From assembly GCA_015680685.1 (NCBI GenBank), contig MNCI01000972.1:383346-447345 (forward strand): DNA of 64,000 nucleotides, written 5' to 3'. Position numbers and translations under genes: made by a program. Shown here piece by piece: positions 11,619 to 23,429 of the stretch. The DNA is from Gnetum montanum (lineage: Eukaryota > Streptophyta > Gnetopsida > Gnetales > Gnetaceae). The notes beneath the pieces were generated by a model that worked only from the letters and a program-made list of their open reading frames with translations, was not told the origin of the DNA and searched no databases. Each line of letters opens with the position of its first letter. Position 1 is the first letter of the stretch.

Positions 11619-12189
11619 TGTTGGATAGAATTGAGAAGAATCTATGTAGATTAATTAGACCAAGTGCATTTTGTGTATCTTAAGTGAAATAGCATGGAAA
11701 ATCTATGTGGGAGAAAAAAGAATGCCAAGAAATTAACTAGTATGGAAAAACCATTTAATAAAATGAAAACAAGTTTGAAGAGTAAAGAAAAGTAATATGA
11801 CCATTGATGAAAAAGACATCATAGTATAAGGATGTAAAACAAAGTAGGAAACATCAAAACAAAGTCATGGTAATTGAAGTAAGTGAAGCTATAGTCACAA
11901 AGAAGTAAAGTTTAGTGAAATGCATGATGACATCATAAAAGATGGAACAACCATAGCTATGAACCATAGGAAAATGGAACAAGCAAAGGGAGAAGATTCC
12001 ATGTTAAAGAACTATAGACATATAGGAAGTAAGTCACTTTGATTCATGAACATGTGGATCAAGTCTTATATTCATATTATTGATAATCCTTTGTACTTAA
12101 TATTTGATAAATACAAAGAAACTTAATACTATTAACTTTCTCATTTTCCCATTTTTCAAGATCTTGATAAACAAACATAAAGTGCAACA
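11619..12189 (+). repeat. 5' LTR of the Copia element
   Basis: The right edge is set by the primer site: ...GTGCAACA ends at 12189. The left edge is proposed at TGTTGGATAG (11619) because TGTTG pairs with the terminal CAACA as the short inverted repeat usual for Copia LTRs. That gives 571 bp. The start is less certain than the end. Confidence 0.5.
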
Positions 12190-12201
12190 TGGTATGAAAG
12201 C
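12190..12201 (+). promoter_or_regulatory. Primer-binding site, initiator tRNA-Met (Copia)
   Basis: TGGTATGAAAGC follows the LTR directly and differs at two positions from TGGTATCAGAGC, the complement of the 3' end of plant initiator tRNA-Met used by most plant Copia elements. Confidence 0.75.
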
Positions 12202-12253
12202 TAGAATACAAAGATGTGGAAAGTCAAAATAGTAGTTAAACACCCAAGAAGAA

Positions 12254-12931
12254 AATGGATCAAGAAAAAGAGATACAAGTGTTAAATAAAGATTTGGAGA
12301 AGCTTACCCTTGTGAAGAAGTAAAGCAGAAAGACCTAGCTAGAAAAGCAACTATTCCAAAAAGCATTCACTTAAGAAAAGTTAACTACCAAATGTGAGCT
12401 GAAATGATGGAGTTATTACTAGATGTCAATTAAATTTGGCACACAATAAAATATCCAAAGAAGACTCATATTAATGAGGATGACAAGATAGCTTAGTGGC
12501 AACTTTGATCATTAAGATAAACATAACCCAAAAACACAAAGACAAGTACAAGAAGTGAATGAATCTCATAAAATTTGGAAAATCCTTAAGAAAATGTATT
12601 GATTAGTGGATGAGTCTTAGATGAAGTACTTAATGAATAAACTAGGAAATCTTTAAATGAAACAAGATCATTTGATTGCTGATTTAACTACTAAGATAAA
12701 TGATATAAGGTTAAAATTTAAAAAAAATGGAGGAATATACATGCACAAGTTAGAAATTAAAAAAATTCTATTAGACAGCCTACTAAATGAATATAAGAGG
12801 GTGATAAAAACCTTAGAGATTGTAGATTTATTAAGATTAGACTATGCTACACCGATGGCTAAATTACAACTACAAGAGAACAAAATGAAATAAGAATAAA
12901 AAGTAACTAAAAAGGTCATGAGCACTGAAGA
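12254..12931 (+). pseudogene. gag: Copia gag, N-terminal part
   Basis: The ATG at 12254 follows the primer site by about 50 bp and opens MDQEKEIQVLNKDLEKL. Further on, the phrase HKIWKILKKMY (about 12568-12600) and the 78-codon open segment at 12657-12893 match the UBN2-type Copia Gag: a Trp-x-x-Leu-x-x-x-Tyr start, an N-D-I-x-x-K helix and a final helix ending in Leu-Gln-Glu. It is interrupted at 12931 by a large LTR and resumes at 25901. Several in-frame stops and frameshifts are present. Confidence 0.65.
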
Positions 12932-13694
12932 TGTCATAACCTAAAAATTTGCATAGTTTTAATTATTTAATTTAATGCATGTGATCAATCCTTTAATGTT
13001 TTCAAATGCATCTCAATAGATTAGCTTTAATTTTCATACATAAGTGAATGCAATCTGCTTGCTATAATATTTTGTTAAAGTTTTGTATCCTTTATTTTAC
13101 TACTATTAAAGCTCAATCGTTGATTTACTATATATTTTATGATTAAATATTGAAATCCAATTACCCTGGAAGTTTTTCTTTTTATTAGTAATGATGCCTT
13201 TATGAGTATTTGGCTATGCATATTTATTCTTTATGCACATTCAATTATGTATATTCAATATTTATTATGCAAATTTAGTTATGCACGTGTTTGCTTTATC
13301 ATGCAAATCTAATTATGCATCTTTTATTTTTATATGTATAGGTAATTATATGATACTTTGTTTATGGAATAATTTTGGACCCTAACCCTATCCAAACCAT
13401 ATCCCTCGTCACTTTATATTATTAAACTAAAATTTAAGGTTTATTTTTAATTATAATTAAATATTGCATAAATCATTTTTATTAAGTACCTTAAAATGAT
13501 GTCATACCTAGAATCCAACCTTTCTTACATGTCTAGGATATTCAAGAAACACTAGTTTCAACCCTTGGTTCACTAGAATTAGAGTTACGGTTCTTGAGAT
13601 ATCACATTTTTAGTTTGCTAAAAATACCATAAAAGTTTCAACATTTAAATTGGGTAACTATGATAGATAAAGCTCAAATATGATTTTAGCATAT

Positions 13695-14455
13695 TGATGA
13701 ACTACAATATCGTGGCCTGTCTCATTGCCTATAATAAGAGGCAATGCCCTTGGTTTCCACATTAGAAAGTTAGTCCCTTAGCCAAACTCTTGCCATTTTT
13801 TCCCTCCAGAGTTAGAATTATTTTTGCATGCCTGTAGTAGGAGTCATAGAGTGAACGGATCTTTATTCGAGCATTGTGTACCAGAGCACACTTTATGTAC
13901 AACAATTAAGACAAACTTTATGATAAACCTTGTAGCATATAGAATAGATTAATTAGTGTTAATTATTATTTAATGCTTTCCTAGTTAATTAATGATCTCT
14001 CTCACCCTACAACTCTCTTAGTTAAATACACTCAGTACGACCGCTTTAAGCATGCGTGTAGCGTTTGGTAACCCAGTGACGATTAGCGTTTAGTAATCCC
14101 AGCAGCGTTACACTGGTTCAGGATGTGTACGATAAGTGGGAACGGATACTGGTGTTAGGAGTAATTAGAACTTAGTTAATGAGTAGTTAAATTAGATTAG
14201 CTACTTAGTTATCTCTCTTCCCCCCTCCTTACTAGCACAGGATATCAAACACACAAAAGCCATAAAAATCATATGCCTCAAGCTTACTTAACCATACAAC
14301 TATGACATACAAGTAAGTTTGGGAAGACAACAATTAACCAACCCATTATTGTTCCACAAAGGTGCATAGGTACTTAGTCCTTGGAATTCAATCGGATCAT
14401 GTATGAAACACTCATATTCGTATGGTTTAGTGTAGGAGTACATCACTGCTCATCA
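13695..14455 (+). repeat. 5' LTR of element B
   Basis: TGATGAAC...CTCATCA, 761 bp, preceded by the target duplication CATAT and followed by one T and the primer site. It has a CGATATCG-like remnant near the start and a TATA-like CCTATAATAAG about 35 bp in. AATAAA-like signals and a long U5 follow. Confidence 0.9.
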
Positions 14456-14456
14456 T

Positions 14457-14475
14457 TGGCACCATTGCCAGGGAC
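14457..14475 (+). promoter_or_regulatory. Primer-binding site, tRNA-Asp (element B)
   Basis: TGGCACCATTGCCAGGGAC matches the complement of the plant tRNA-Asp 3' end (TGGCGCCGTTGCCGGGGAT) except for a few positions that are mostly CpG-type transitions. A single T separates it from the LTR, as in C and D. tRNA-Asp priming is known for Athila elements. Confidence 0.8.
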
Positions 14476-14852
14476 TTAATTTTTTGTGCTCTAAGTAGAA
14501 TGTAGGAAATAATTTACATTGTTGGAATGAACCCTTAGGATTTGTTAAAGGGAAATATAATAGTACATTGCACACTGAACAAGGCAAGATATCTTCTGCT
14601 TCGTACAAAAGCACTTCACCACCTAGGACTAACACAAAAAGCAATCGATGACAAGATACACATGATGTTGATCCACCAATCCCTCAATAGTTTTGTATGG
14701 TATATATTCATCCTGATGAATATGTACCTGACTTCACCTTTATTCTCCACCAAGATGAACAACTGCGTTGGTGTGACTTGGAAGGTAACATAGTGTTACC
14801 TCCTGACCGTTTAGTCCCAAGTATGCTTCTTCATGCTCTCACATAAATAGGC

Positions 14853-15553
14853 ATGCAACACTTACAAGTAGAGTACGTTGCGCAAGACTATGATTCAAGA
14901 GACTATCATCCCATGGAGGCACAACATCAAATGTATTTGCAACAAGAGAGACACCATAAGTCCTTGAAGGAAAAATGGTCCAAGGACGCCCCCAATGTTT
15001 TAAGTGAAATTGAGAGTGATGAACCTGCCTCAGGTAGTCACCCACATAACGATGTTCCTCCCCTTGACTTTGGCCAAGGGGTTGTGTATCAAAACATTCA
15101 TTCTACTGTTCACAACCTAGGTGTTGATACCAATGGATACAAAGTGTCCAAAAAAGGAACAAAGACACATGATAAAGGTAGGCATTCTGATCGCAATTAC
15201 GATCGAGGCAGAGACCACGAAAGAGATGGTAGTAGACACCATCATGGTGGCAGTTCTCCTTCTTCTTCACCTTCATTATCTCCTTCAGTGTCTAGACACA
15301 GCCATAGAGAGAAAGATTGTGAGGATAAGGAAAAGCAAAGTGGAAGTCACAGACGAAATAGCCAAGACAGAGGACAAGGGCACTCTAGGGAATCACGCCA
15401 TAGAAGAAGGGAGAGTAGGGAACCACATAGGCACCATAGACGCTATGAACGAAATGATCATGATGAACCCCTACTCGCTACTCAAAGCATGCTAGACATA
15501 ACTGAGGCTGTGAGAGTTCCAACAAGGCACCAAAAGATAGTAGAATCAAGAGG
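14853..15553 (+). pseudogene. gag: Gag N-terminal extension of element B, SR-protein-like
   Basis: Open for 236 codons and nearly intact. Residues about 1-105 are acidic/Gln-rich with a conserved NDVPP-LDFGQGVVYQN stretch also seen in D. From about 110 to 205 it is dominated by Arg, Ser, His, Glu and Asp in RS/RH/RE/RD dipeptides, including a serine run (SSPSSSPSLSPS) and HRRRESREPHRHHRR. It then passes through DEPLL and a T-R-H motif directly into the Gag core. The reading frame ends seven codons after T-R-H because of a small indel relative to D, so SR domain and core were once one protein. SR-like domains bind RNA and splicing factors; a role in RNA packaging or splicing is inference. Confidence 0.75.
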
Positions 15554-16990
15554 TTGGACATGAATAACATCCCACAATTTGAAGGGGGATATAACGCTGA
15601 TCCTCAAAATCACTTACAAGCATTTCATGATGCATGTGCCTTGCAAAACATAGAAAACAAGTGGCAAAAAATTAAGTTATTCCCACAAACACCAATAAAA
15701 GAAGCTAAAAGTTGGTACCAGTCCTTAGAACTAAAATCCATTCGTAGGTGGAGTACTATGTTAGAATTGTTCAACGATAAGTACCAAACATACTCCTGGG
15801 TGTCTAACCTATGAAAGCAAATCCAAGGATGGAAACAAGGAAGTCATGAACCCATGGATGCCACCATGGGTCACTATTATGCACTATTACATCATTGTCC
15901 TGGCCATGGTTATTCATAGTGGGATCAGCTACACCATCTCGTAGATGGGCTTAGATATGAAACAAGAAGAACCCTTGGGAATTATGCCCAAGGAAGGTTA
16001 TTTGAGCTTAGGTTCCATTAAATTCATAGAATATTGGAGCAAGTTGCTAAGGAAGAAGGTGAGCTACAAAAAAGAGAAAGTGCAGAATAATATAACTGAG
16101 ATCCTTCTCTACAGAATTAGGGAGTAATATTTTGTGAGGATGAGGAAGAGTCACCACTTGAAGAGATGGTGAATAGGAAAACCTTGCCTATCCAAAAGTT
16201 AGCATCAAAAGTATCAGCAAAGGTAGACCAAATGTGGGATTCCCTAGATATTAGATTTCAAACTATTCTCAAAGTAGTAGAGGAGTCTAGAGAGTGAGGT
16301 AGTAATTGTGAAAAAAGAAAAAAGAGAGAAGTAGAAAACACACATAATAAGGGTAAGGGTAAAGTTGCTATTATTGAAGAGGTTGTGGACTCAGATACGA
16401 ACAATGATAGTGGATGTGAGATATGTCAATACGACCATCCTAAGGGATGTTGCCCTATGATCTCACATCTGTAGGAGTCTAGGATGTATGCACTTAATCC
16501 ATGTTTAAACAAATGGCAAACATCCCGGAAATTACCTTATCCCCAAGTTAACCCAAGGTAGTTTCACCAACCTTTAATGTATTATCCAAGTGAAACTCCA
16601 CCACAACCAATTGAGCAACATCAACAGTGGCAACACCAGTAATCATGAGGAATGCCACCACCAAGGCAACAATATCCTTACCAGAAACCTGACCCATATG
16701 GATACTACGTGCAACACCCAATCTCTGCATGTGACTCTGTTGGTCACATTACTCCCCAACATTATTACCAAGCCTGCGAGTACTATAGGACTCCCTCTCC
16801 TAGGGGCAACATCCCACATCCTTCTAATCCGGCTACATCTCTCCCACCAATAGCTCTATTACCACCTACTCTAGCAATGCAAGGTGAACTCCCTGCTCAG
16901 CCACAGCAATGCAATACCACAAGGGCTATTAATCCTCAACCTACTATTGGTTCTGACAACCATATAAAGAAAATACCTTTCTTCAGAACC
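15554..16990 (+). pseudogene. gag: gag core of element B
   Basis: The retrotransposon-gag (capsid) core runs from MDMNNIPQFEGGY (15554) through WYQSLELKS and RRWSTMLELF (about 15713-15770), with stops beginning after 15814. Near 16417-16460 is the cluster CEICQYDHPKGCCP, a C-x2-C-x3-H-x3-C-C arrangement in place of the usual CCHC knuckle. A Pro/Gln/Tyr-rich linker (16652-16980) leads into protease. Stops are mostly changed Gln and Trp codons. Confidence 0.8.
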
Positions 16991-16999
16991 AATAGTCCA

Positions 17000-17606
17000 A
17001 CCAAGCCTTTGCAATCCCAAGTGGCTGAGTGTTTGGACATCTCCATATCAAAAAAATCTTCAGAGCCCCCTTCAAACCTAACACCACATTCAATGCATAT
17101 GGTCATGTTAACACATGCCATTACTGATTGGATCAAAGTTGGCCACCTTCCCAAAAAATTCTCTGATCCTGGGAGTGCCATAATATATCTACAAATCACT
17201 AGGAATGAGCCATCCAAAGCTCTTTTGGATTCATGTTCTGGTGTCAACCTAATATCCCAAGAAATGTATAAGGCTTGGAACCTAACCCCCATTAAAAAAG
17301 AGAAACATCCATTTAGCGTTGGCCAACCAGTCCATCACTATTCCCTTGGGATTAGTGGAGGACATTGTTACCACTGTTTGTGGATGGTCATATCTAGCTG
17401 AATTCTTGGTGATTCAAGTGAACAACAATAAGGGGCACTTCCCAATCATAATAGGAAGGGCATGGCTAAGCACTATCGATGTGTGCCTAGGAATTTGTGA
17501 TCTTTCACTAGAAATATCTATGGAAAATACTTTTGGAAAGATCAAGAATAAGAAGGTTCCATGCATTGCATATAGTGACAAAAGGTGTAATTACGTGCAG
17601 AGATAA
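17000..17606 (+). pseudogene. Aspartic protease of element B
   Basis: The N-terminal part, THAITDWIKVGHLPKKFSDP (about 17113-17172), and the active-site stretch LLDSCSGVNLISQEMY (about 17221-17270) precede a frameshift near 17320. The second half, MANQSITIPLGLVEDIVTT, then PIIIGRAWLSTID (about 17445-17484), is open to 17606. The catalytic triad reads D-S-C instead of D-S-G, a G-to-T change, so the enzyme would be dead even without the frameshift. Layout matches A and D. Confidence 0.8.
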
Positions 17607-18438
17607 TGGATTGTGTAAAGTTTAACATTTCATACATGCAATTAGTATGCACAAATGATCAATATACAAAGGTGCCTATATGCAGTAGCCACATGACAAG
17701 AAGACACCCAGTGGCTACTAGCTGATCAAGAAAGTAACTCACTTATATACATGGAACTAACTAAGGGTTTGACTTGCACTTACATAGATAGCATAGATGC
17801 ATTAGAGCAAGTACACTACCAACTTCCTAGTCCTAACTTACAAAACATCAATTGGGGGAAGTTGGAAATTCATAAGAAATTTAAAAAAGATCCCCTAGAG
17901 CTAAAACCATTGCCCATCGGTATGGAATACATNGTAAGGGGCACTTCCCAATCATAATAGGAAGGGCATGGCTAAGCACTATCGATGTGTGCCTAGGAAT
18001 TTGTGATCTTTCACTAGAAATATCTATGGAAAATACTTTTGGAAAGATCAAGAATAAGAAGGTTCCATGCATCGCATATAGTGACAAAAGGTGTAATTAC
18101 GTGCAGAGATAATGGATTGTGTAAAGTTTAACATTTCCTACATGCAATTAGTATGCACAAATGATCAATATACAAAGGTGCCTATATGCAGTAGCCACAT
18201 GACAAGAAGACACCCAGTGGCTGCTAGCTGATCAAGAAAGTAACTCACTTATATACATGGAACTAACTAAGGGTTTGACTTGCACTTACATAGATAGCAT
18301 AGATGCATTAGAGCAAGTACACTACCAACTTCCTAGTCCTAACTTACAAAACATCAATTGGGGGAAGTTGGAAATTCATAAGAAATTTAAAAAAGATCCC
18401 CTAGAGCTAAAACCATTGCCCATCGGTATGGAATACAT
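17429..18438 (+). repeat. 504-bp direct duplication around a single N in element B
   Basis: 17429-17932 recurs at 17935-18438 (period 506) with an N at 17933 between the copies. Only a few positions differ, for example GCATTGCAT versus GCATCGCAT. The repeat cuts across the end of protease and the linker to RT. Elements A and D have one copy only. The sparse differences look like two haplotypes or noisy reads joined end to end. Confidence 0.85.
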
Positions 18439-19880
18439 GTTCCTTAAGAATGGAAAATCGGTAATAATCAATGCAAGACTTGCCCCGTAACAAAAAGAGA
18501 GTTTGCTAAAGGTAATAAATAGGTGGTCAAAAGCCTTCACATGGTCATATTCGGAATTAACCAGAATAGATCCTAGGATATGCCAACATAGGATTTACAC
18601 TAACTCCTCCATGAAGCCTCGAAAATAGCCACAAAGGAAATTGAACCCAAAGTTGAAGTAAGTAGTAAAAGAAGAAATCGAACAACTTCTAAAGGTTGGG
18701 TTCATATACCCCATTGCTGATAGTGAATGGGTTAGCCCCTTAGTAATCGTGCCTAAAAAGAGAGGCAAATGGAGGGTGTGCATAGATTTTAGGCTACTAA
18801 ACATGGCAATATTCAAGGATCACTTTTCATTGCCATTTTTTGACCAAGTCTTAGACACAATTGTAGGGCATCGCTATTATAGTTTTTTGGATGGATATAG
18901 CGAATACAGCCAAATACAAATGACCCAAGAAGACCAAGCCAAAACTACGTTCAGCAGTCCTTGGGGAATGTTTGCATACAAAAAAATGTTGTTTGGCTTG
19001 TGCAATGCCCTTGCAATGTTTTAACACTTAGTTCTAAGAATATTCTAGTAGCAAATAGGAAATGGTGTGGAAGTCTTTATGGATGACTTCTCCACTTATG
19101 GAGCAAGTTTTGATCAAGCCTTGGACTGGTTAGAGCAAGTGCTAAAAAGATGTGTAAAAACTAATCTAAGGCTCAACTAGCAAAAGAGCCATTTGATGGT
19201 CTAAGAAGGCGTAGTAATTGGGCATAAAATCTCACATGCAGGGATAAAGGTAGACCCTGAGAAAATCAAAGTCATCCAAGGAATTACCCATCAACTGAAA
19301 ACTGTCAAAGAAATTTGCTCATTCCTTAGACACACTGGCTACTATAGGAGATTCATGGAGAACTTTTCAAAGATTTCCAAACCATTGGTAGAGTTAACAA
19401 AAAAGGACGTACCCTTCGAGTGGACCAGGGAATGCGAACGAGCTTTCCAAACTCTAAAATAGAAGCTAGTAGAAACACCCATTCTACAAGCTCTTGAATG
19501 GTCCAAACTGTTCCATGTCATGACTAATGTGTTCAACTATGCCTTAGGAGCCGTACTTACACAGTTAGATGACCAGAAACATCCTTATTACATCCATTGT
19601 GCAAGTAAAAATATCGTTGGTGCACAACATAACTACACTACTACAGAAAAATAATTAATGGCTATAGTGTTTACACTAGAAAAATTTAGACAGTATGTAT
19701 TGGGGCACAAAGTATTCATTCACAGATATCATAGTGCAATCCGGTTCCTCATGAATAAGCCAATGGTAAGCCCCTGTATTATATGATGGCTAGTAATCCT
19801 ACAAGAGTTCGATTTAACGATGTTCAATCATAAAGGCACTGAGAATGTAGTTGCTAATCATTTATCTCAGTTGCGCTGGG
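18439..19880 (+). pseudogene. pol: Reverse transcriptase and RNase H of element B
   Basis: RT fingers KKRGKWRVCIDFRLLNMAIF (about 18752-18811), DGYSEYSQIQ (about 18891-18920), GLCNALAMF (about 18997-19024), then VEVFMDDFSTYG (about 19069-19105) with the catalytic FMDD. The thumb and connection follow with LRHTGYYRRFMENFSKISKP (about 19324-19383). RNase H has YALGAVLTQLDDQ (about 19539-19575) and a Y-H-S-A-I motif near 19725-19745, ending at N-H-L-S-Q-L (about 19856-19873). The 18749-19024 and 19340-19460 parts are open; other parts hold TAG/TAA stops at former Gln or Trp codons. Confidence 0.88.
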
Positions 19881-21235
19881 ATGGTAAAGAGAATGAGTAT
19901 CCAATTTTTGATCATTTCCCTGATGAGCTCCTCTTTGCTAGTGTAGTGAATAAATAATTACCCATGGAGACAAACTGGTACAGTAGCATTCTTACCTATC
20001 TCCTTACACAAAAAACACCACAAGAGCTAGACCTTAAGAAGAAATAATAGTTTCTTCACAAAGCCAAGTACTTTATGGAGATCAATGGACAACTTTACAA
20101 AGTATGTCCTGATGGCTTGGTTCGATGGTGTGTTCCCAATAGAGATCAACTGAAAGTTCTCCAAGATGCTCATGAGGGCCCTTGTGGGGGTCATTATGTT
20201 GGGAGATGAATGGCCATCAAGATCCTACTTGCAGGGTATTATTAGCCTACCTTGTTCTAGGACACCCATCAATTCATCCAATCTTGTGAGCACTGTCAAT
20301 GTGATGGGGGAATGACTGCTAGAATGGAGGGTCCACAACAATGGATTTAATTGTCAGAACCCTTTGACATTTTGGGGAATTAATTTCATGGGGCTCATTA
20401 CACCAATGTCCAATGGAAAAGAATACATCATAGTTGCCGTAGACTACTTAACAAAATCGGCTAAAGCAATTGCCGTTAAAGATTGCACATCATCTACAAC
20501 TGCACGATTTGTTCAACAACAAGTCATCAATAGGTTTGGTGTGCTTTGTGCACTTATCTTAGACAATGGAGCACACTTCACAGGTGCAACTTTTCAGAAG
20601 TTAATGCAACGCTTAGGGTTGAGCACAAATTGACTACACCATACCACCCCAAGCAAACGGTCAAGCCAATGTCACCAACAGGGAGATTACTAAGATACTA
20701 ACTAGAACCATTAGCAAGTGTAGGCGAGATTGGAGCACTAAACTGAATGATGCTCTTTGGGCATACCGCTCCACATGGAAACTCCCTATAGGCTACTCTC
20801 CCTACGAGTTAGTGTATGAAAAATTTCCAATGCTCCCTATCCAAACTGAGCTCCGTACAGTAGCCACGGCATGTGACCTCAACCTTGACCTTGATCTAGC
20901 ACAAAAACAAAGGTTGATGACTCTTAACTTGCTAGATGAGAACTGACTAGCTACCCTGTCATCTAATGAGTTGCACAAGGAATTTAATAAATAACATCAT
21001 GACCTAAAAATTAGGAAAGTTAAGTATCAACTAGGAGATAAGGTTCTCTACTGGAACCCCACACATGTGTCACAACGTACCAAATTTCAAACACTGTGGG
21101 AATGACCTTACATTATCTATGCAACTTTTCCTTTAGGACCCATGAGCATATATAAACTTGAGAGCCTAGATAAGAGACTGTTAGTCAACGTGCAACAAAC
21201 AAAACCTTTCCATAAGTTTAGGATAGCTAGAACAT
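19881..21235 (+). pseudogene. Integrase of element B
   Basis: Zinc-binding region DAHEGPCGGHYVG (about 20165-20205) and C-E-H-C (about 20287-20298). Catalytic core: INFMGLITPMSNGKEYIIVAVDYLTK (written here only in part, about 20379-20456) with the first Asp in AVDY, then LDNGAHFTGATF (about 20559-20595) with the second Asp. The third acidic part is frameshifted after 20630. The C-terminal SH3-like end reads DKVLYWNPTHVSQ (about 21040-21078) and ends near 21235. The open segment 20364-20633 is the best preserved integrase core in the window. No chromodomain. Confidence 0.85.
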
Positions 21236-22548
21236 ATGCTACCTTTGTAGGTGGGCAACCTTGCTCATTATTTTAGATCTCCTCCATCCAACTTAGTCAT
21301 GGGGGAGATGGCCACCTTGGCTAACCATTAAAGGCCCTCAGTTCTTTTTAAATTTTTGTTTTACACATTTTTGTTTTGCACATTTCTTTAATCCTTTTTG
21401 TTCTTGTTTTACACCATCATTCATATTTTTACCATATCTTTATGTGATTACATTATTTTGTTCATCACCCAATAAGTATTCATGATGGTGGCATGAATAA
21501 TATCATATTGATTGCTAATGTTTGGATTTTACCTTTGAAGTATGATGATTGATATTAAGGTATGGTTCTTTTAATTAAACAGGCAATGAGTCCATGTTGT
21601 TCATACATCCATAAAATCCTATGGTCTCCCTTGGCTTGGAACTGTATAGTCCCTTTCTCTAATAAAACTGTTAATGAATTGTTGGTTGGGTCTCAAACTA
21701 AGGAAGGATGAAAAGCATGAAAAGGGTGTGACTTCAAGGGGATTCAATGTAGTTGTTTTGGCTATTCTCTTGAGTGCTTGGATGCTTTTTCCTTGGGTTT
21801 TTTGCCATTTTGACTATTCATCAAATCATTAGAACCTGAGTACATAAAAATACGTCTTTTCATGGTGTGGTTCTCATGCAAAAAATACAAAAAAAAAAAT
21901 AGTGAGAATTCAAAGAACACCCCTTAGACACAATAATGAACTTGGGCTACACACACTAGTTATGGCATTGGAAAGACATGTTACCCATGCTTGAAAGTTT
22001 CCTCTAACTAAGGCCCTTTCTCACTTCCTGATTCTCCATCTCGCTCTCCTCGAAATGGTGGTGACTTTCTGTAGAGGAATTCATATTTCTTCAAGAGGAT
22101 AGGTTGGTCAAATGTGTTTATGCGAGGTAATTGTCAGGGCATCAAAGGCATGAGCCTGCTTTGGGGAGGACCCACTGGCATTCCTTTTTGGTGCATTTGT
22201 TAACTTCTTTTCCTTAAAAATTTTCTGTAATCAACAATTTTTTGTTTCATCCATCCATAACATCCATTTTATTGGCGTTGCCATTGTTACTTTTTCTCCA
22301 CCTTTCTTATTCCTTATCTTTTTCCATCCTATTGCTACTAGAGGTTCGCTCTTAGTCATGGGGGCTTGGGCACAAAAGTTTTCAATTTTTCCTAACCCCT
22401 ACACCTTAGGTAGTCACCAGTGTTAAAACTCTAGAATTAGTATCTGCCATAACCACAACTCAACCAATGCACTTTACATCGAGGTAAGGTATCAATTACA
22501 TTGTGATTTATCTACCCTCACTCATTTGTGACTGTGTTGTGTGTGAAG
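21236..22548 (+). other. Pol-ORF3 spacer of element B with two PPT-like motifs
   Basis: No credible coding frame. AGTCATGGGGGA lies at 21295-21306, just after pol, and AGTCATGGGGG at 22354-22364, about 185 bp before the ORF3 ATG. A T-rich tract (21345-21480) and a conserved noncoding block (21560-22090) match A, C and D. The splice-acceptor-like TGTGTGAAG ends at 22548, with an A where C, D and A have the better pyrimidine-CAG or TAG. I see no U3-like palindrome or strong TATA box here, unlike A and C. Confidence 0.6.
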
Positions 22549-22650
22549 ATGACAATCATAAAACAATGGACTAGTCCTGGAGGAAACACTCAGGATGGAC
22601 CAGAACTAGAACGTTTACGAAAGGAGCAAGATTGGTGGATGAAAGGAGAA
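22549..22650 (+). pseudogene. ORF3 fragment of element B
   Basis: ATG at 22549 follows the acceptor-like site and opens MTIIKQWTSPGGNTQDGPEL, closely matching D on the minus strand from 36921 downward. After about 34 codons the sequence switches at 22650 to a copy of the 5' target flank (AAATATGATTTTAGCATAT) and the 3' LTR. The remaining ORF3 and the polypurine tract were lost in that event. Confidence 0.6.
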
Positions 22651-22667
22651 ATATGATTTTAGCATAT

Positions 22668-23429
22668 TGATGAACCGCAATATCGTGGCCTATCTTCTTG
22701 CCTATAAATAATAGGCAGCGCCCTTGGTTTCCATATTAGAAAGTTAGTCCCTTAGCCAAAATCATGTCATTTTTTCCCTCCAGAGTTAGAATTATTTTTG
22801 TGTACCCACAATAGGAGTCATAGAGTGAACAGATCTTTATTCAAGTATTATGTACATGGGCACACTTTGTGTATAGCAATAAAGATGAACTTTATGATAA
22901 ACCTTGCAGCATAAAAAATAGATTAATTAGTGTTAATTATTATTTAATGCTTTCCTAGTTAACTAACGATCTCTCTCACCCTGCAACTCTCTTAGTTAAA
23001 TACACTCAGTACAACCACTTTGAGCATGCGTGTAGTGCTTGGTAACCCAATGACGATTAGCGTTTGGTAATCCTAGTAGTGTTGCACTAGTTCAGGATGT
23101 GTATGGCAAGTGGGAATGGATACTGGTGTTAGGAGTAATTAGAACTTAGTTAATGAGTAGTTAAATTAGTTTAGCTACTTAGTTATCTCTCTCTCCCCCT
23201 CCTTACTAGCGTAGGATATAAAACACACAAAAGCCATAAAAATCATATGCCTCAAGCTTACTTAACCATACAAACATGACATACAAGTAAGTTTGGGAAG
23301 CCAATGATTAACCAACCTATTATTGTTCCACAAAGGTGCATAGGCAGTTAGTCCTTGGAATTCGACCGGATTGTGCATGAAACACTCATATTCGTATGGT
23401 TGAGCATAGGAGTACATCACCGCTCATCA
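22668..23429 (+). repeat. 3' LTR of element B
   Basis: TGATGAAC...CTCATCA, 762 bp, followed by the target duplication CATAT (23430-23434). It carries a clear CCTATAAATAA TATA box near 22706. Immediately upstream there is no polypurine tract but a 19-bp copy of the sequence that lies left of the 5' LTR (13676-13694). Confidence 0.88.

Larger units (their letters stand above)
13695..23429 (+). mobile_element. Element B: Athila-like Ty3/Gypsy retrotransposon
   Basis: A complete-looking element of 9.7 kb flanked by CATAT at 13690-13694 and 23430-23434. LTRs of 761 and 762 bp differ at roughly 6-8% of positions by eye, mostly transitions. Order: LTR, tRNA-Asp primer site, Gag with an SR-like N-terminus, protease, RT, RNase H, integrase, spacer, the first ~30 codons of ORF3, then an abrupt junction and the 3' LTR. 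The 3' internal end and polypurine tract are missing, and 19 bp of the 5' target flank recurs just before the 3' LTR. A 506-bp N-joined duplication inflates its length. Confidence 0.9.
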
